Source: Flexibacter flexilis DSM 6793 (GTDB taxonomy: Bacteria > Bacteroidota > Bacteroidia > Cytophagales > Flexibacteraceae). From it: a DNA stretch of 64,000 bases. The stretch is from assembly GCF_900112255.1 (NCBI RefSeq), contig NZ_FOLE01000008.1, positions 1 through 64,000 on the forward strand. Reading direction: 5' to 3'. Positions 1-8,377 of the stretch are shown piece after piece. The notes beneath the pieces were generated by a model. The model ran no database searches and was not told where the DNA came from. It was given only the letters and a program-made list of their open reading frames with translations. Each line of letters opens with the position of its first letter. Position 1 is the stretch's first letter. The position numbers and the translations under genes were made by a program.

Positions 1-2003
1 TGTACTTTCGTAACGGCGGTGTTGGTGATTACTGGCGCGTTGTAGTCGAAGTAAATCGCTGCTTTGTTAGAAATGTTCGTGCCCAAAGCCAAGTTCGTTT
101 GCGGCTTGATGCGGAAGCTCACGAAACCATGACTTGCTTTTTCGTTTACGTTGCTGTCTGGCAACAGGATATTCAAATGCTCAAAATAAACTACGTTTCC
201 TTTCATACTTGTACGAACATTGTGCGAAGATGCTACCATTTCTAAAGTATTGGCTTGCAAATTACTTTCCAAAGTATCGGCAATTACGACGGTAAAAGCC
301 GTGTCTGTACCTGTGTTTTGAAAACGAATGGTATAGTCAATATACTCGCCAGCAGCTATTTGCGCCGGACTAATCGCTTCGCGCGCTTGTTTGTCGTTAG
401 GGTCAAAAGAACCTGTAACGATGCTGGTCGCTAAGGAATGGTTGTTGGTTGGGGTTTGCTCTTGTGTGTCGCTCATGTTCACCCAAGAATTAAACGCCAA
501 TTCTGTGCCTAAAGCTACATTGGTAGCAATTTTACCATAAATCAAAATTACACCTTTTTGGTCTATATCAAGGTTTCCTACATTCCAAATAAGGGTATCT
601 CCGCTTGCTGTATAGCCAGATACTGACGCAGAATCTACACTAAAACCAGCAGGTTTCAAGAACTTAACTGTGGCATTGGCAGATACTGTACCTATATTTT
701 GATAGATAATCGCTATTGTATTGTTAAAACCTGGACGAGAAGTACCAAGAGATTGATATATCCAAAGGTCTTTAGCTGTTTGGTTGGCCACTAATCTAAT
801 GTCTCGCGTGGCAATATCTCCATACATATATAAATCTGCAGGAGTTGTTGGGCTGATGATAGCCGTCCAATAAGGCAATGAAGATGCAAGTGAAATATTA
901 TAACTACCAGCTGTATCAATGTCAACTTGGTATTCATTGTTATAACTATAGCCCACCCAGCTATGGCCATTTACTTTCACAGCAGCATTTACTATAGGCT
1001 CATTGTCTTCATAAGAGCCATTATTATTCAAATCTTTATAGGCTTTTCCTTTTATAGCATACGGAAAGCTTGGGCAACTGTTCGGATTATTAGTTGGGTT
1101 ACAAATAGGTAGATTAGAATTTAGACTAACAGGTTTGTTAGGTAAACAAGTGATGCCCGTACCACTTATATTAAGAGATTGAAAATAATATGGGTTCAAA
1201 TAAGGTAAACAAGTAAGATTTGGGTTATTAGAACAATTCAAAGAATTGACAACACTAACCCCGTTTAAGCTTGTGATCTGATTATTAGAACAGCTTAAAG
1301 CGTAGTAATGACCAGAAGAAATACTTGTTAATTGGTTATAATTAACATTAAAGTTAACATCTCCCCCTAATTCTAACGAATTAGGAAGGCTTGTTAGTTG
1401 GTTATTATTCAAATAAAGGTTCTGTAACGATCCTTGTTGCCCTATGAAATTGGAAGGATATTCACTTAAATTGTTGTAAGACAAATCAATTTGACTAAAA
1501 TTATTATTTGGCAGCGGAGGTAATGAGGAGAAATTTAGATTAGGGTTATTTCGTAAACTTATGGCTGTTAGTCCACTCGGTAATGTTGGTAATACACTAA
1601 GATTACATGAAATATATTCTAGCTGCTTTACTGACGTAGGAATTATGAGCTCAGAAGGGGTGAGAAAATTCGCTTGCGTAAAACTCAAAATCTGTAGATT
1701 ATATGGTAATCTTGGTAAGGTAGATATTGTGTTGTACGTAAAAGATAGAAATATGATATTTTTAAAGTAATGAATACCCGTGACAGCTTGGCTACTAAGT
1801 CCAGAGATATCACAGGTCGAATTTTCAGCATTTGCTGCGGCCACCGTATCCAAATCTCCAACTGCGTTAAAACATTCTGGATAGATTAAACGCATACGGT
1901 TCCTAAAATTCGTATCGGGCAGTGTTACATACTGCGCTTGGGCCTCGTGCTGCGCGAAAAGTCCTGCCATGAGCAAAGACAGTGTTGCGATTGTTTTTTT
2001 CAT
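1..2003 (-). CDS. LRR surface protein with DPNDKQA-type repeat domain (C-terminus outside window)
   Basis: The reading frame runs from an ATG at 2003 to the window edge (667 codons) without a stop. The N-terminus MKKTIATLSLLMAGLFAQ is a signal peptide ending near AQA. It is followed by the YVTLPDTNFRNRMRLIYPECF module shared by the other three LRR proteins in this window. Then come leucine-rich repeats that are more degenerate than in the paralogs, a SdrD-B-like segment (KDLNNNGSYEDNEP), a DUF11-like domain and the domain starting GSFDPNDKQAREAIS. The T9SS sorting tail seen in the paralogs should lie just beyond position 1. It is probably exported to the cell surface; the ligand is unknown. 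It is the most diverged of the four copies in its LRR part, but near-identical to them in the DPNDKQA part. Confidence 0.85.
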   Translation of the reverse strand, partial: MKKTIATLSLLMAGLFAQHEAQAQYVTLPDTNFRNRMRLIYPECFNAVGDLDTVAAANAENSTCDISGLSSQAVTGIHYFKNIIFLSFTYNTISTLPRLPYNLQILSFTQANFLTPSELIIPTSVKQLEYISCNLSVLPTLPSGLTAISLRNNPNLNFSSLPPLPNNNFSQIDLSYNNLSEYPSNFIGQQGSLQNLYLNNNQLTSLPNSLELGGDVNFNVNYNQLTSISSGHYYALSCSNNQITSLNGVSVVNSLNCSNNPNLTCLPYLNPYYFQSLNISGTGITCLPNKPVSLNSNLPICNPTNNPNSCPSFPYAIKGKAYKDLNNNGSYEDNEPIVNAAVKVNGHSWVGYSYNNEYQVDIDTAGSYNISLASSLPYWTAIISPTTPADLYMYGDIATRDIRLVANQTAKDLWIYQSLGTSRPGFNNTIAIIYQNIGTVSANATVKFLKPAGFSVDSASVSGYTASGDTLIWNVGNLDIDQKGVILIYGKIATNVALGTELAFNSWVNMSDTQEQTPTNNHSLATSIVTGSFDPNDKQAREAISPAQIAAGEYIDYTIRFQNTGTDTAFTVVIADTLESNLQANTLEMVASSHNVRTSMKGNVVYFEHLNILLPDSNVNEKASHGFVSFRIKPQTNLALGTNISNKAAIYFDYNAPVITNTAVTKV

Positions 2004-2086
2004 AAATGTAAAAGTTTATTAAATTAAGTTAATTTTTTCGCAATAATAAACTATAAAATAACAACAAACAAGGATATTTGCAAAAA

Positions 2087-2136
2087 AATAAAAGACAAAG
2101 TCTATATATTCAAATATATAGACTTTGTCTTTTATT
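2087..2136 (-). terminator. Long perfect hairpin downstream of the second LRR gene
   Basis: Two 24-base arms (2087-2110 and 2113-2136) are exact reverse complements around a 2-base loop. It lies 20 bp after the stop codon of the LRR gene ending at 2156 and upstream of the next minus-strand gene, so it probably ends that transcript. The stem is unusually long for an intrinsic terminator. Confidence 0.75.
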
Positions 2137-2155
2137 AAAATTATTCAAAGTTAGA

Positions 2156-4588
2156 CTACTTCACCATTACTTTGGCGGTACGAGTTTCGCCTTTTTGCGT
2201 CACTTTCAACAAGTACATGCCTTGCGCGATGCCTTCCAATGAAACGCTTTCGCCGATAGTCGACCAGTTGCGCAACTCTTTGCCTTCAAGACTTGTAAGC
2301 GTAGCCGCTGCACCCACCATGTTTGGCACGTACAACACGCCATTTTCCACTGGGTTCGGGTAAACTGACAGGGTTTTATTGATTTTATCAAAAATACCTG
2401 TTGTATTTTGTACTTTCTTCGTAACGGCCGTATTGGTAATCACTGGCGCATTGTAGTCAAAGTAAATAGCGGCTTTGTTAGAAACCGTAGCCCCCACTGC
2501 TAAGCTAACTTTAGGTTTGATGCGGAAACTCACAAAACCATGACTTGCTTTTTCGTTTACGTTGCTGTCTGGTAACAGGATGTTCAGATGCTCAAAATAC
2601 ACTACGCTTCCATTCAAACTTGTACGAACATTGTGCGAAGAAGAAACAACCTCTAACGTATTGGTTTGCAAAGTATTGGCTAAAGTGTCCGCAATTACGA
2701 CGGTGAAAGCGGTATCAGTACCTGTATTTTGAAAACGAATGATATAATCAATGTACTCGCCAGCAGCGATTTGCGCAGGACTAATTTCTGGGCGAGCTTG
2801 TTTGTCATTGGGGTCAAAAGAACCTACCACCGTAAGATTTAACGTTTTGACATTATTTTCGGGAGTTTCTTCTGGGTTATTGCCTTGAATGCCTGCCCAG
2901 AATAGCATACTACTTCCTAAAACAGCAGCAGTCGAAACAGTTCCATATACAATGATTTTATTTGTAGCACCAATCGTCAAATTTCCTACATTCCAAATAA
3001 GCGTATCGTTATTTACAATATAGCCTTCAAGTGAAGTAGAGTCTATAGTATATAAAGCAGGTTTTAGAAACTTCACTACACCATTAGAAGCTAAGGTACC
3101 TTGATTGGCATAATCTATCGTAAAATCTAAGCCAAAACCAGAGCGAACATTGCGCGAATTTGTTAAATTAACTTTTAAATCATTGACCAGTAAATTGGAA
3201 GCCTGTCCGAAATTAGTCAAACTAACCTGTCCAAAAGCAGTAAAATGAACAGTTTGTGAGGCAGGAGTAAATGTAAAATACAGTGGTGCAGCAGGAACAG
3301 AGGCCGTAAATGTACCTGTATCTGGCACTGCTATTTCATAATAACCATTATTATCTGAATACACACTAATACCATTACCTATGGTAACTTTTACATAAGC
3401 AACCCCACTTTCGGAGGCATCTTTAATGCCATTATTATTGGCATCTAAAAATGTATAGCCCAAGAATTTAGGATACACATTACATTGCTCACTGTTGTTG
3501 GTTGGGTTGCAAATAGGAGGTAAAGATGTTGGACTAAGAGAGTCGCCATTTATGAGAGCTACCAAATTCGGCGTACTGTTCGGAATACAAGAAATATTAG
3601 TATTAGTTACCGAAATATGCCACAAATTGGGTGGTAATAGAGGCAAACAGTTTAAAGGATTATTATAACATATTAAAAAACTAAGGCCATTGGGAAGTAT
3701 TGGCAAACTACTCAATTGATTATCATTGCAATATAACTCAACTAAATTAGAGAGCAGTGTTGGCAAACTTGTTAATTGATTGTTCTGACAATATAAATAG
3801 CGTAAGCTATTCGGTAACGCTGGTAAACTTATCAATTGATTGTTCTGACAAGATAAATAATTTAAACCACTCGGTAATGTTGGTAAGCTCGTCAATTGAT
3901 TGTTCTGACAAGATAAATAATTTAAACCACTTGGTAATGTTGGTAAGCTCGTTAATTGGTTATTAGAGCAGGCCAAATAACTCAAAGCACTTGGCAATGT
4001 AGGCAAACTTGTTAGCTGGTTATAATAACAGTTTAATGAATGCAAACCACTTGGTAATGTTGGTAAGCTCGTCAATTGATTATCCTGACAAGATAAATAT
4101 TGTAAACTAACAGGAAGCGTAGGCAAATTTGTGAGCTGATTATAATAGCAGTTTAAATTTTGTAAACCACTCGGCAATGCAGGCAAACTTGTGAGCTGAT
4201 TAGAACCGCAGTCTAACGTTTGTAAACCACTCGGCAATGCAGGCAAACTTGTGAGCTGATTAGAACCGCAGTCTAACGTTTGCAAACCACTTGGCAAGTT
4301 TGGTAAACTTGTTAGTTGGTTGTTACTGCAATATAAATTTTTCACGTTCTTAAAGTATTTAATACCTTCCAAATTGGCGATATTACTATATGATACGTTT
4401 ATTTGATAATTCGTCGAATTTTGTGCGCAGAGGGTATCCAACTGCCCCGAAGAATTAAAACAACTCGAATAAATCGACATTAGTTGAGCCCTGAAATTTG
4501 CATCAGGAATAGTTACATACTGTGCCGACGCGCTTTGTGTGCATAAAGCTGCCCAGAAGAAGAGCAGTGAGAAAAATAATTTTTTCAT
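2156..4588 (-). CDS. LRR surface protein with T9SS type-A sorting domain (810 aa)
   Basis: The protein has a signal peptide (residues 1-22, cut near SASAQ) and an N-terminal module YVTIPDANFRAQL. About 12 leucine-rich repeats follow (roughly residues 80-325) with a strict 20-residue period of the type NQLTSLPALPSGLQTLDC, the short bacterial YopM/IpaH-like class. Then come a SdrD-B-like segment (FLDANNNGIKDASESG), a DUF11-like domain, the DPNDKQARPEISPAQIAAG domain (about 565-700) and a C-terminal T9SS sorting domain (SVYPNPVENG ... AKVMVK). It is expected to be exported by T9SS and anchored at the surface, probably as an adhesin or binding protein; this is inferred from architecture. At DNA level the repeats are 60-bp units, some almost identical. 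It faces away from nuoK and is separated from it by a terminator hairpin. Confidence 0.9.
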   Translation of the reverse strand: MKKLFFSLLFFWAALCTQSASAQYVTIPDANFRAQLMSIYSSCFNSSGQLDTLCAQNSTNYQINVSYSNIANLEGIKYFKNVKNLYCSNNQLTSLPNLPSGLQTLDCGSNQLTSLPALPSGLQTLDCGSNQLTSLPALPSGLQNLNCYYNQLTNLPTLPVSLQYLSCQDNQLTSLPTLPSGLHSLNCYYNQLTSLPTLPSALSYLACSNNQLTSLPTLPSGLNYLSCQNNQLTSLPTLPSGLNYLSCQNNQLISLPALPNSLRYLYCQNNQLTSLPTLLSNLVELYCNDNQLSSLPILPNGLSFLICYNNPLNCLPLLPPNLWHISVTNTNISCIPNSTPNLVALINGDSLSPTSLPPICNPTNNSEQCNVYPKFLGYTFLDANNNGIKDASESGVAYVKVTIGNGISVYSDNNGYYEIAVPDTGTFTASVPAAPLYFTFTPASQTVHFTAFGQVSLTNFGQASNLLVNDLKVNLTNSRNVRSGFGLDFTIDYANQGTLASNGVVKFLKPALYTIDSTSLEGYIVNNDTLIWNVGNLTIGATNKIIVYGTVSTAAVLGSSMLFWAGIQGNNPEETPENNVKTLNLTVVGSFDPNDKQARPEISPAQIAAGEYIDYIIRFQNTGTDTAFTVVIADTLANTLQTNTLEVVSSSHNVRTSLNGSVVYFEHLNILLPDSNVNEKASHGFVSFRIKPKVSLAVGATVSNKAAIYFDYNAPVITNTAVTKKVQNTTGIFDKINKTLSVYPNPVENGVLYVPNMVGAAATLTSLEGKELRNWSTIGESVSLEGIAQGMYLLKVTQKGETRTAKVMVK
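3781..4300 (-). repeat. 60-bp tandem DNA repeats encoding the LRRs
   Basis: Each 60-bp unit encodes one 20-residue LRR. The units at about 4161-4220 and 4221-4280 are almost identical. So are the two around 3841-3960. Other units are diverged. This indicates recent unit duplication by slippage or unequal recombination inside the gene. Confidence 0.8.
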
Positions 4589-4654
4589 TCAATTATTAAT
4601 GCTTAAGGTTAAAGAATTTTAGAATTGAGCAAAATTCTGTAGCCAAAACGCAAC

Positions 4655-4702
4655 AAAGCCTAAAATATTATAATTATTAGATACTCGAATATTTTAGGCT
4701 TT
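4655..4702 (-). terminator. Terminator of murQ-nuoK
   Basis: Perfect 15-bp arms (4655-4669 and 4688-4702) containing GCCTAAAATATT, with an 18-base loop. It lies 29 bp after the nuoK stop codon, and on the minus strand the stem ends in TTT. It separates nuoK from the LRR gene that starts at 4588. Confidence 0.7.
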
Positions 4703-4731
4703 TGAAGTAAATAAAATCTATGAAAAACACT

Positions 4732-5037
4732 TTATCTGTCGCGCAAATGCGTAAAGGTGCTTGGGTCGGTTTGTTGCGTGTAGCGGTACAACAATATCAG
4801 TATGGCCAATGCCACAGCTGTTTCGGCAGCAGCGATTACCATCACAAACAGCGCGAAAATTTCGCCTGTTTGCGCCGAATCTTGGCGGCTAAAAGCAACC
4901 AAATTAAGGTTGGCGGCATTGAGCATGAGTTCTATGCCCATGAGCATCAGGATGGCATGGCGTTTTACGATGACAAGCAGCAGCCCCACCGAAAACAAAA
5001 ACGCCGCCAAATACAAATAATAATTAATCGGTATCAT
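4732..5037 (-). CDS. nuoK: NADH-quinone oxidoreductase subunit K
   Basis: This 101-residue protein is a full-length NuoK, a membrane subunit of respiratory complex I that takes part in proton pumping. Three hydrophobic helices are visible. The two membrane glutamates important in this family are present: E36 in GIELMLNAANL and E72 in VIAAAETAVALA. The ATG at 5037 follows the murQ stop by 5 bases, so the two genes are almost certainly co-transcribed. No other nuo gene lies in the window, which is odd because nuoK is normally inside a nuoA-N operon. Either the complex I genes are split in this genome or this is an additional copy. Confidence 0.93.
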   Translation of the reverse strand: MIPINYYLYLAAFLFSVGLLLVIVKRHAILMLMGIELMLNAANLNLVAFSRQDSAQTGEIFALFVMVIAAAETAVALAILILLYRYTQQTDPSTFTHLRDR

Positions 5038-5042
5038 GTGGC

Positions 5043-5861
5043 CTAATGCTTGTTTTCTTGCTGATATAACTCAATGGCGCGGCGCACGTTGCCTGCTTTT
5101 TCGAGCCAATGGGCGGCTTCTTCGGCTGTAATATTCAGTTCGTCGGCCAACATACGGCGGCCTCTGTCCACGAGTTTATGGTTAGAAAGCTGCATATCAA
5201 CCATTTTGTTGCCTTTGATGCGGCCAAGTTGTATCATGGTGCTGGTCGTTATCATATTGAGCACCAATTTTTGGGCTGTGCCTGCTTTCATGCGTGTACT
5301 GCCCGTTACAAATTCTGGCCCCACGATTACTTCTACCGCAAATTTTGCGGCGGCTGATAGTGCGCTGTTAGGGTTGCAACTAATGCTTCCCGTCGTGATG
5401 CCGTGTTGGTTGCACATCTCCAGTCCGCCAATCACGTAAGGCGTGCGACCCGAAGCGGCAATGCCCACCACTACATCGTTTTTATTTATTTCATAAAAAT
5501 TCAAATCTTTCCAAGCCTGTTCTTTGTCGTCTTCTGCAAACTCAACGGCTTTGCGAATCGCGCCATCACCACCTGCAATCAGGCCTATGACCCAATCGTG
5601 CGGCACGCCAAAAGTTGGCGGACATTCGGACGCGTCCACAATTCCCAAACGTCCACTCGTACCAGCTCCGATATAAAACAAACGTCCGCCCACGCGCATT
5701 TTTTCTACGATGGCATTTACCAAGCACTCTATTTGCGGAATGGCTTGCGCTACGGCCAGCGGAACGGTTTGGTCTTGGGAGTTGATGCCGTGCAATAGTT
5801 CAGACACCGACATTTGCTCCAGATTAGAGAAATGAGAGGCCGATTCTGTTATATTTTTCAT
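5043..5861 (-). CDS. murQ: N-acetylmuramic acid 6-phosphate etherase
   Basis: MurQ cleaves the lactyl ether of MurNAc-6-phosphate to give GlcNAc-6-phosphate and D-lactate, in cytoplasmic recycling of peptidoglycan sugars. The 272-residue protein carries a SIS fold with the family signatures GRLGIVDASECPPTFG (catalytic glutamate) and VTGSTRMKAGTAQK. Length is slightly shorter than the usual 295-300 residues, because the N-terminus is compact and the C-terminal domain is short. It is the first gene of a two-gene unit with nuoK. A TAnnTTTG promoter box lies on the minus strand at 5892-5899, about 30 bp upstream of the start. Confidence 0.95.
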   Translation of the reverse strand: MKNITESASHFSNLEQMSVSELLHGINSQDQTVPLAVAQAIPQIECLVNAIVEKMRVGGRLFYIGAGTSGRLGIVDASECPPTFGVPHDWVIGLIAGGDGAIRKAVEFAEDDKEQAWKDLNFYEINKNDVVVGIAASGRTPYVIGGLEMCNQHGITTGSISCNPNSALSAAAKFAVEVIVGPEFVTGSTRMKAGTAQKLVLNMITTSTMIQLGRIKGNKMVDMQLSNHKLVDRGRRMLADELNITAEEAAHWLEKAGNVRRAIELYQQENKH

Positions 5862-5891
5862 TGTATCTGTATGCTGAAATAAAATTTAGGG

Positions 5892-5899
5892 CAAAACTA
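5892..5899 (-). promoter_or_regulatory. Putative -7 box of murQ-nuoK
   Basis: TAGTTTTG on the minus strand matches the Bacteroidota TAnnTTTG -7 element, 31 bp before the murQ start codon. No clear TTG is seen at the -33 position, so this is tentative. Confidence 0.4.
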
Positions 5900-5955
5900 A
5901 ATAAAAAAAAAACGGCATCACAGTGCTATTTTTTTTGATTTAAAATAATTTTTTA

Positions 5956-5988
5956 TTGAATAATATAGTGTTTTTTGGGCTATATTTG
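5956..5988 (+). promoter_or_regulatory. Putative promoter of the ECF sigma operon
   Basis: TATATTTG at 5981-5988 matches TAnnTTTG exactly, and a TTG lies 22 bases upstream at 5956-5958. Transcription would start near 5995, which argues against translation beginning at the far-upstream TTG at 5956. Confidence 0.45.
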
Positions 5989-6099
5989 CCACTTCTAAAA
6001 AAAAGTAATTTTTTTTTTACAAACACAGGCAGCGTTTGGGGTAGCTGTTTGCGTCTTGTAGTTAGAAAGCCAATTAGGAATATATCTCGCTATAACAAA

Positions 6100-6672
6100 T
6101 TGCCTAGTTCTACTCAAAATATAAACGACAGCAAACTTGCGGCTCTTTGTGCTAAACAAGACCGCAATGCACAGAAATTGCTCTATCAGCAGTTTTACGG
6201 GCAAATGATGTCTGTTTGTATGCGCTACGCCAGCAGCAAGGACGAGGCGGGGGAGATGCTTAATGATGGCTTTATGAAAGTATTTGCGCATATCCAAGAG
6301 TACAAGCCTGAGCATTCGTTGCAAGGGTGGATTCGTAGGATAATGGTCAATAATGCGATAGATGCTTTTCGCCGAAATCGGCAGTATGCGCACCAATTGG
6401 ATATTGAGGCTGCTGAAGAAGTGAATGTGTCGCCCGATGTAATAGAGCATTTTGCGGCAGAAGACATCATTCGGATTATTCAGGATTTGCCACCAGTCTA
6501 TAAAGTGGTGTTTAACTTATACGCCATTGAAGGCTATTCACATAAAGAAATTGCAGATCAATTGCAAATAACAGAAAGTACGTCTAGGGCTAATTTGGCG
6601 AAGGCGCGTGCTAAACTTCAACTCATAATAAAAGAAACAGAACCCACTATCTACGAACGTTATGCAAAATGA
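6100..6672 (+). CDS. ECF-type RNA polymerase sigma factor
   Basis: This is a sigma-70 family ECF factor. Region 2 spans LAALCAKQDRNAQKLLY to WIRRIMVNNAIDAFRR. Region 4 spans LPPVYKVVFNLYAIEGYSHK with the helix-turn-helix HKEIADQLQITESTSRANL. The start is uncertain: the frame is open from a TTG at 5956 and has no ATG before region 2. I place the start at the TTG at 6100 (about 190 residues, the usual ECF size) because a TAnnTTTG box lies at 5981-5988; a TTG at 6049 is an alternative. The stop overlaps the next gene by 11 bases, so the two are translationally coupled. The downstream protein is its likely regulator or target. Confidence 0.8.
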   Translation: MPSSTQNINDSKLAALCAKQDRNAQKLLYQQFYGQMMSVCMRYASSKDEAGEMLNDGFMKVFAHIQEYKPEHSLQGWIRRIMVNNAIDAFRRNRQYAHQLDIEAAEEVNVSPDVIEHFAAEDIIRIIQDLPPVYKVVFNLYAIEGYSHKEIADQLQITESTSRANLAKARAKLQLIIKETEPTIYERYAK

Positions 6673-8209
6673 GCGAAATTCTTTTGATGATAAAATAAGG
6701 GAGCGTGTGGAGGAGTATGCCTTTCCGTTTGACCAATCAGGTTGGGATGACATGCAACGTCGCCTTGATACCACTATGCCCGTAGCTTGGTGGAAGAAAT
6801 GGTATAATCTGCTGATCGCCTTGTTTTTGCTCACAGGTGCTGGTTCTGCGCTGTATTGGTTACAGTCTAGCCAAACAGAACACATTGCTATTGACAACTC
6901 CACGAACACTCTTGACGTATATAAACCTGAGTCAGGCAGAAAAGGCAATGCTTCGATGGCCGCGCTCAAAGAAAATAAAACCAATAAACCAACCTTTAGT
7001 GCCGAAAAAATAAATATTATTAATTCCAGTGCTACAATTCCAAACCTAGATTATCTCCAAACCTCTGAAAAAGGTAAAAATGAACGTCCAATTATTTTAG
7101 CGAGGAAAGCGCGTACTTTCAAGACTTATCGTCATTCGGTTAGGAACGCGCTTACTTCTGCTAGCAATGGTTCGACTCCTTTGCCTGCTGCCAATGGTAT
7201 CAGTGTAAATGGAGCTAATCGTCCTCAATTTCTGAATACGCCATTTCAAGCGTTTGTGAGTACGCAGACTACTAATTTGTTGGCACAAACTGCGCAAATG
7301 GCTATACAATCTAGCTATGTGGAAGAAGGAAGTGCTGGTGCACAGTTTGTTAGCTTAAACACTAGCAATACTGGAAGAGGTCGTGGCAATTTGAATCGTG
7401 GCTTTAATAGAAATTTTTTAGCTGCTGCAAGATATAAGCAAATGGGAGAATATGGCTTAGTAGAGGACGGTGGGGATTCTAACTCAGACCCTGATGTAAC
7501 TAATGTTATAAATACAACGCCATCCGCTAACAGTGCCAGTAACGATACCGAAAGTGCGCAAATTCTTAATGCGTCGCAGCAACAAAATTACAATTCAGGA
7601 AGTCAATATAGCACTTGGTTTGTGGCTTCTTATGGGGCAAGCGAATCAACAAATAGAAATTCATCGTCGGCCAAAACATTCAATGAACAAGGTGGTCAGA
7701 TTGGTATAAAAGCCTCTTATCTGTTGTCTAAAAAACTAAGTGTAGAAGTTGGTTTGTTCTATGCTCAAAATAAATACAATACAATAAATCAAGCCTCTAC
7801 GGATACTTCATTTGGAATGGTAACCAGTTTTGTAAAACAAAAACACATACAACTTCCAATCCAGCTTCAGTATCAAATCCTTGAGCACAAGAATGTTAGT
7901 TTGTCGGCTACGGCAGGGGCTACCATACGGAATTCAACTACTATTCAGACACTTGACTATGTAAAAAATATTACACTATACGATCTTCAAGGGCATTTGG
8001 CATATGCTAATGCAGAACAAAAAACAATCGTGAACCGCTCTGCAAGAGAATGGAATACAGGCGTTAATGTATCGCTCAATGGTGTTTGGTCTTTGAATGA
8101 ACGTATGCAATTTGTGCTTTCTCCATATTGGCAACGCATTGTTTCGGGAAGTTCTAATGTGCGCGGTAGAAGTATGGGTGTGAACACTTCAATCAACTTT
8201 AAATTCTAA
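6662..8209 (+). CDS. Membrane-tethered outer-membrane-barrel-like protein paired with the ECF sigma factor
   Basis: The 515-residue protein begins with a short cytoplasmic segment (1-43, containing REEVEEYAFPFDQSGWDDM-like charged sequence). One transmembrane helix follows (about 45-68, WYNLLIALFLLTGAGSALYWL). Then there is a long Ser/Asn/Thr-rich linker (70-320) and a C-terminal region (about 325-515) of alternating strands typical of Bacteroidota outer-membrane-barrel domains, ending TSINFKF. The gene overlaps the sigma factor gene by 11 bases. By position the N-terminal segment could act as an anti-sigma domain, with the rest sensing the periplasm or outer membrane; this is inference. No zinc anti-sigma motif is visible. 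A strong terminator follows. Confidence 0.75.
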   Translation: MQNERNSFDDKIRERVEEYAFPFDQSGWDDMQRRLDTTMPVAWWKKWYNLLIALFLLTGAGSALYWLQSSQTEHIAIDNSTNTLDVYKPESGRKGNASMAALKENKTNKPTFSAEKINIINSSATIPNLDYLQTSEKGKNERPIILARKARTFKTYRHSVRNALTSASNGSTPLPAANGISVNGANRPQFLNTPFQAFVSTQTTNLLAQTAQMAIQSSYVEEGSAGAQFVSLNTSNTGRGRGNLNRGFNRNFLAAARYKQMGEYGLVEDGGDSNSDPDVTNVINTTPSANSASNDTESAQILNASQQQNYNSGSQYSTWFVASYGASESTNRNSSSAKTFNEQGGQIGIKASYLLSKKLSVEVGLFYAQNKYNTINQASTDTSFGMVTSFVKQKHIQLPIQLQYQILEHKNVSLSATAGATIRNSTTIQTLDYVKNITLYDLQGHLAYANAEQKTIVNRSAREWNTGVNVSLNGVWSLNERMQFVLSPYWQRIVSGSSNVRGRSMGVNTSINFKF

Positions 8210-8255
8210 CTAATAAGCAAATATATCTTAATTAAACCTTTATTAATTTAAATCC

Positions 8256-8320
8256 AAGTGCGTGCTTTTGAGTTGCCTCTCCCCAAAAGGAGTTTCCGAC
8301 AATAAGGCGCGCACTTTTTT
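8256..8320 (+). terminator. Terminator after the sigma/barrel operon
   Basis: Arms AAGTGCGTGC (8256-8265) and GCGCGCACTT (8307-8316) pair with one wobble or mismatch, followed by a run of six T. Confidence 0.7.
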
Positions 8321-8377
8321 ATCTCAAAGAAAGATACAAAAAAATATATTTATTTTTATTTAAACGTCTGTCATCTT

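Noticed and set aside
3781-4300. CRISPR-like regular spacing in minus-strand sequence
   Set aside because: The 60-base period is the coding of 20-residue LRRs; there are no unique spacers and no cas genes.
4610-4660. Sigma-54-like GG...GC upstream of the LRR gene at 4588 (minus strand)
   Set aside because: The separation of GG and GC is 12 bases instead of 10 and no TTCCA-N5-TGGAA site is present.
4720-5046. Plus-strand frame opposite nuoK
   Set aside because: It is the antisense shadow of nuoK, whose conserved residues are unmistakable on the minus strand.
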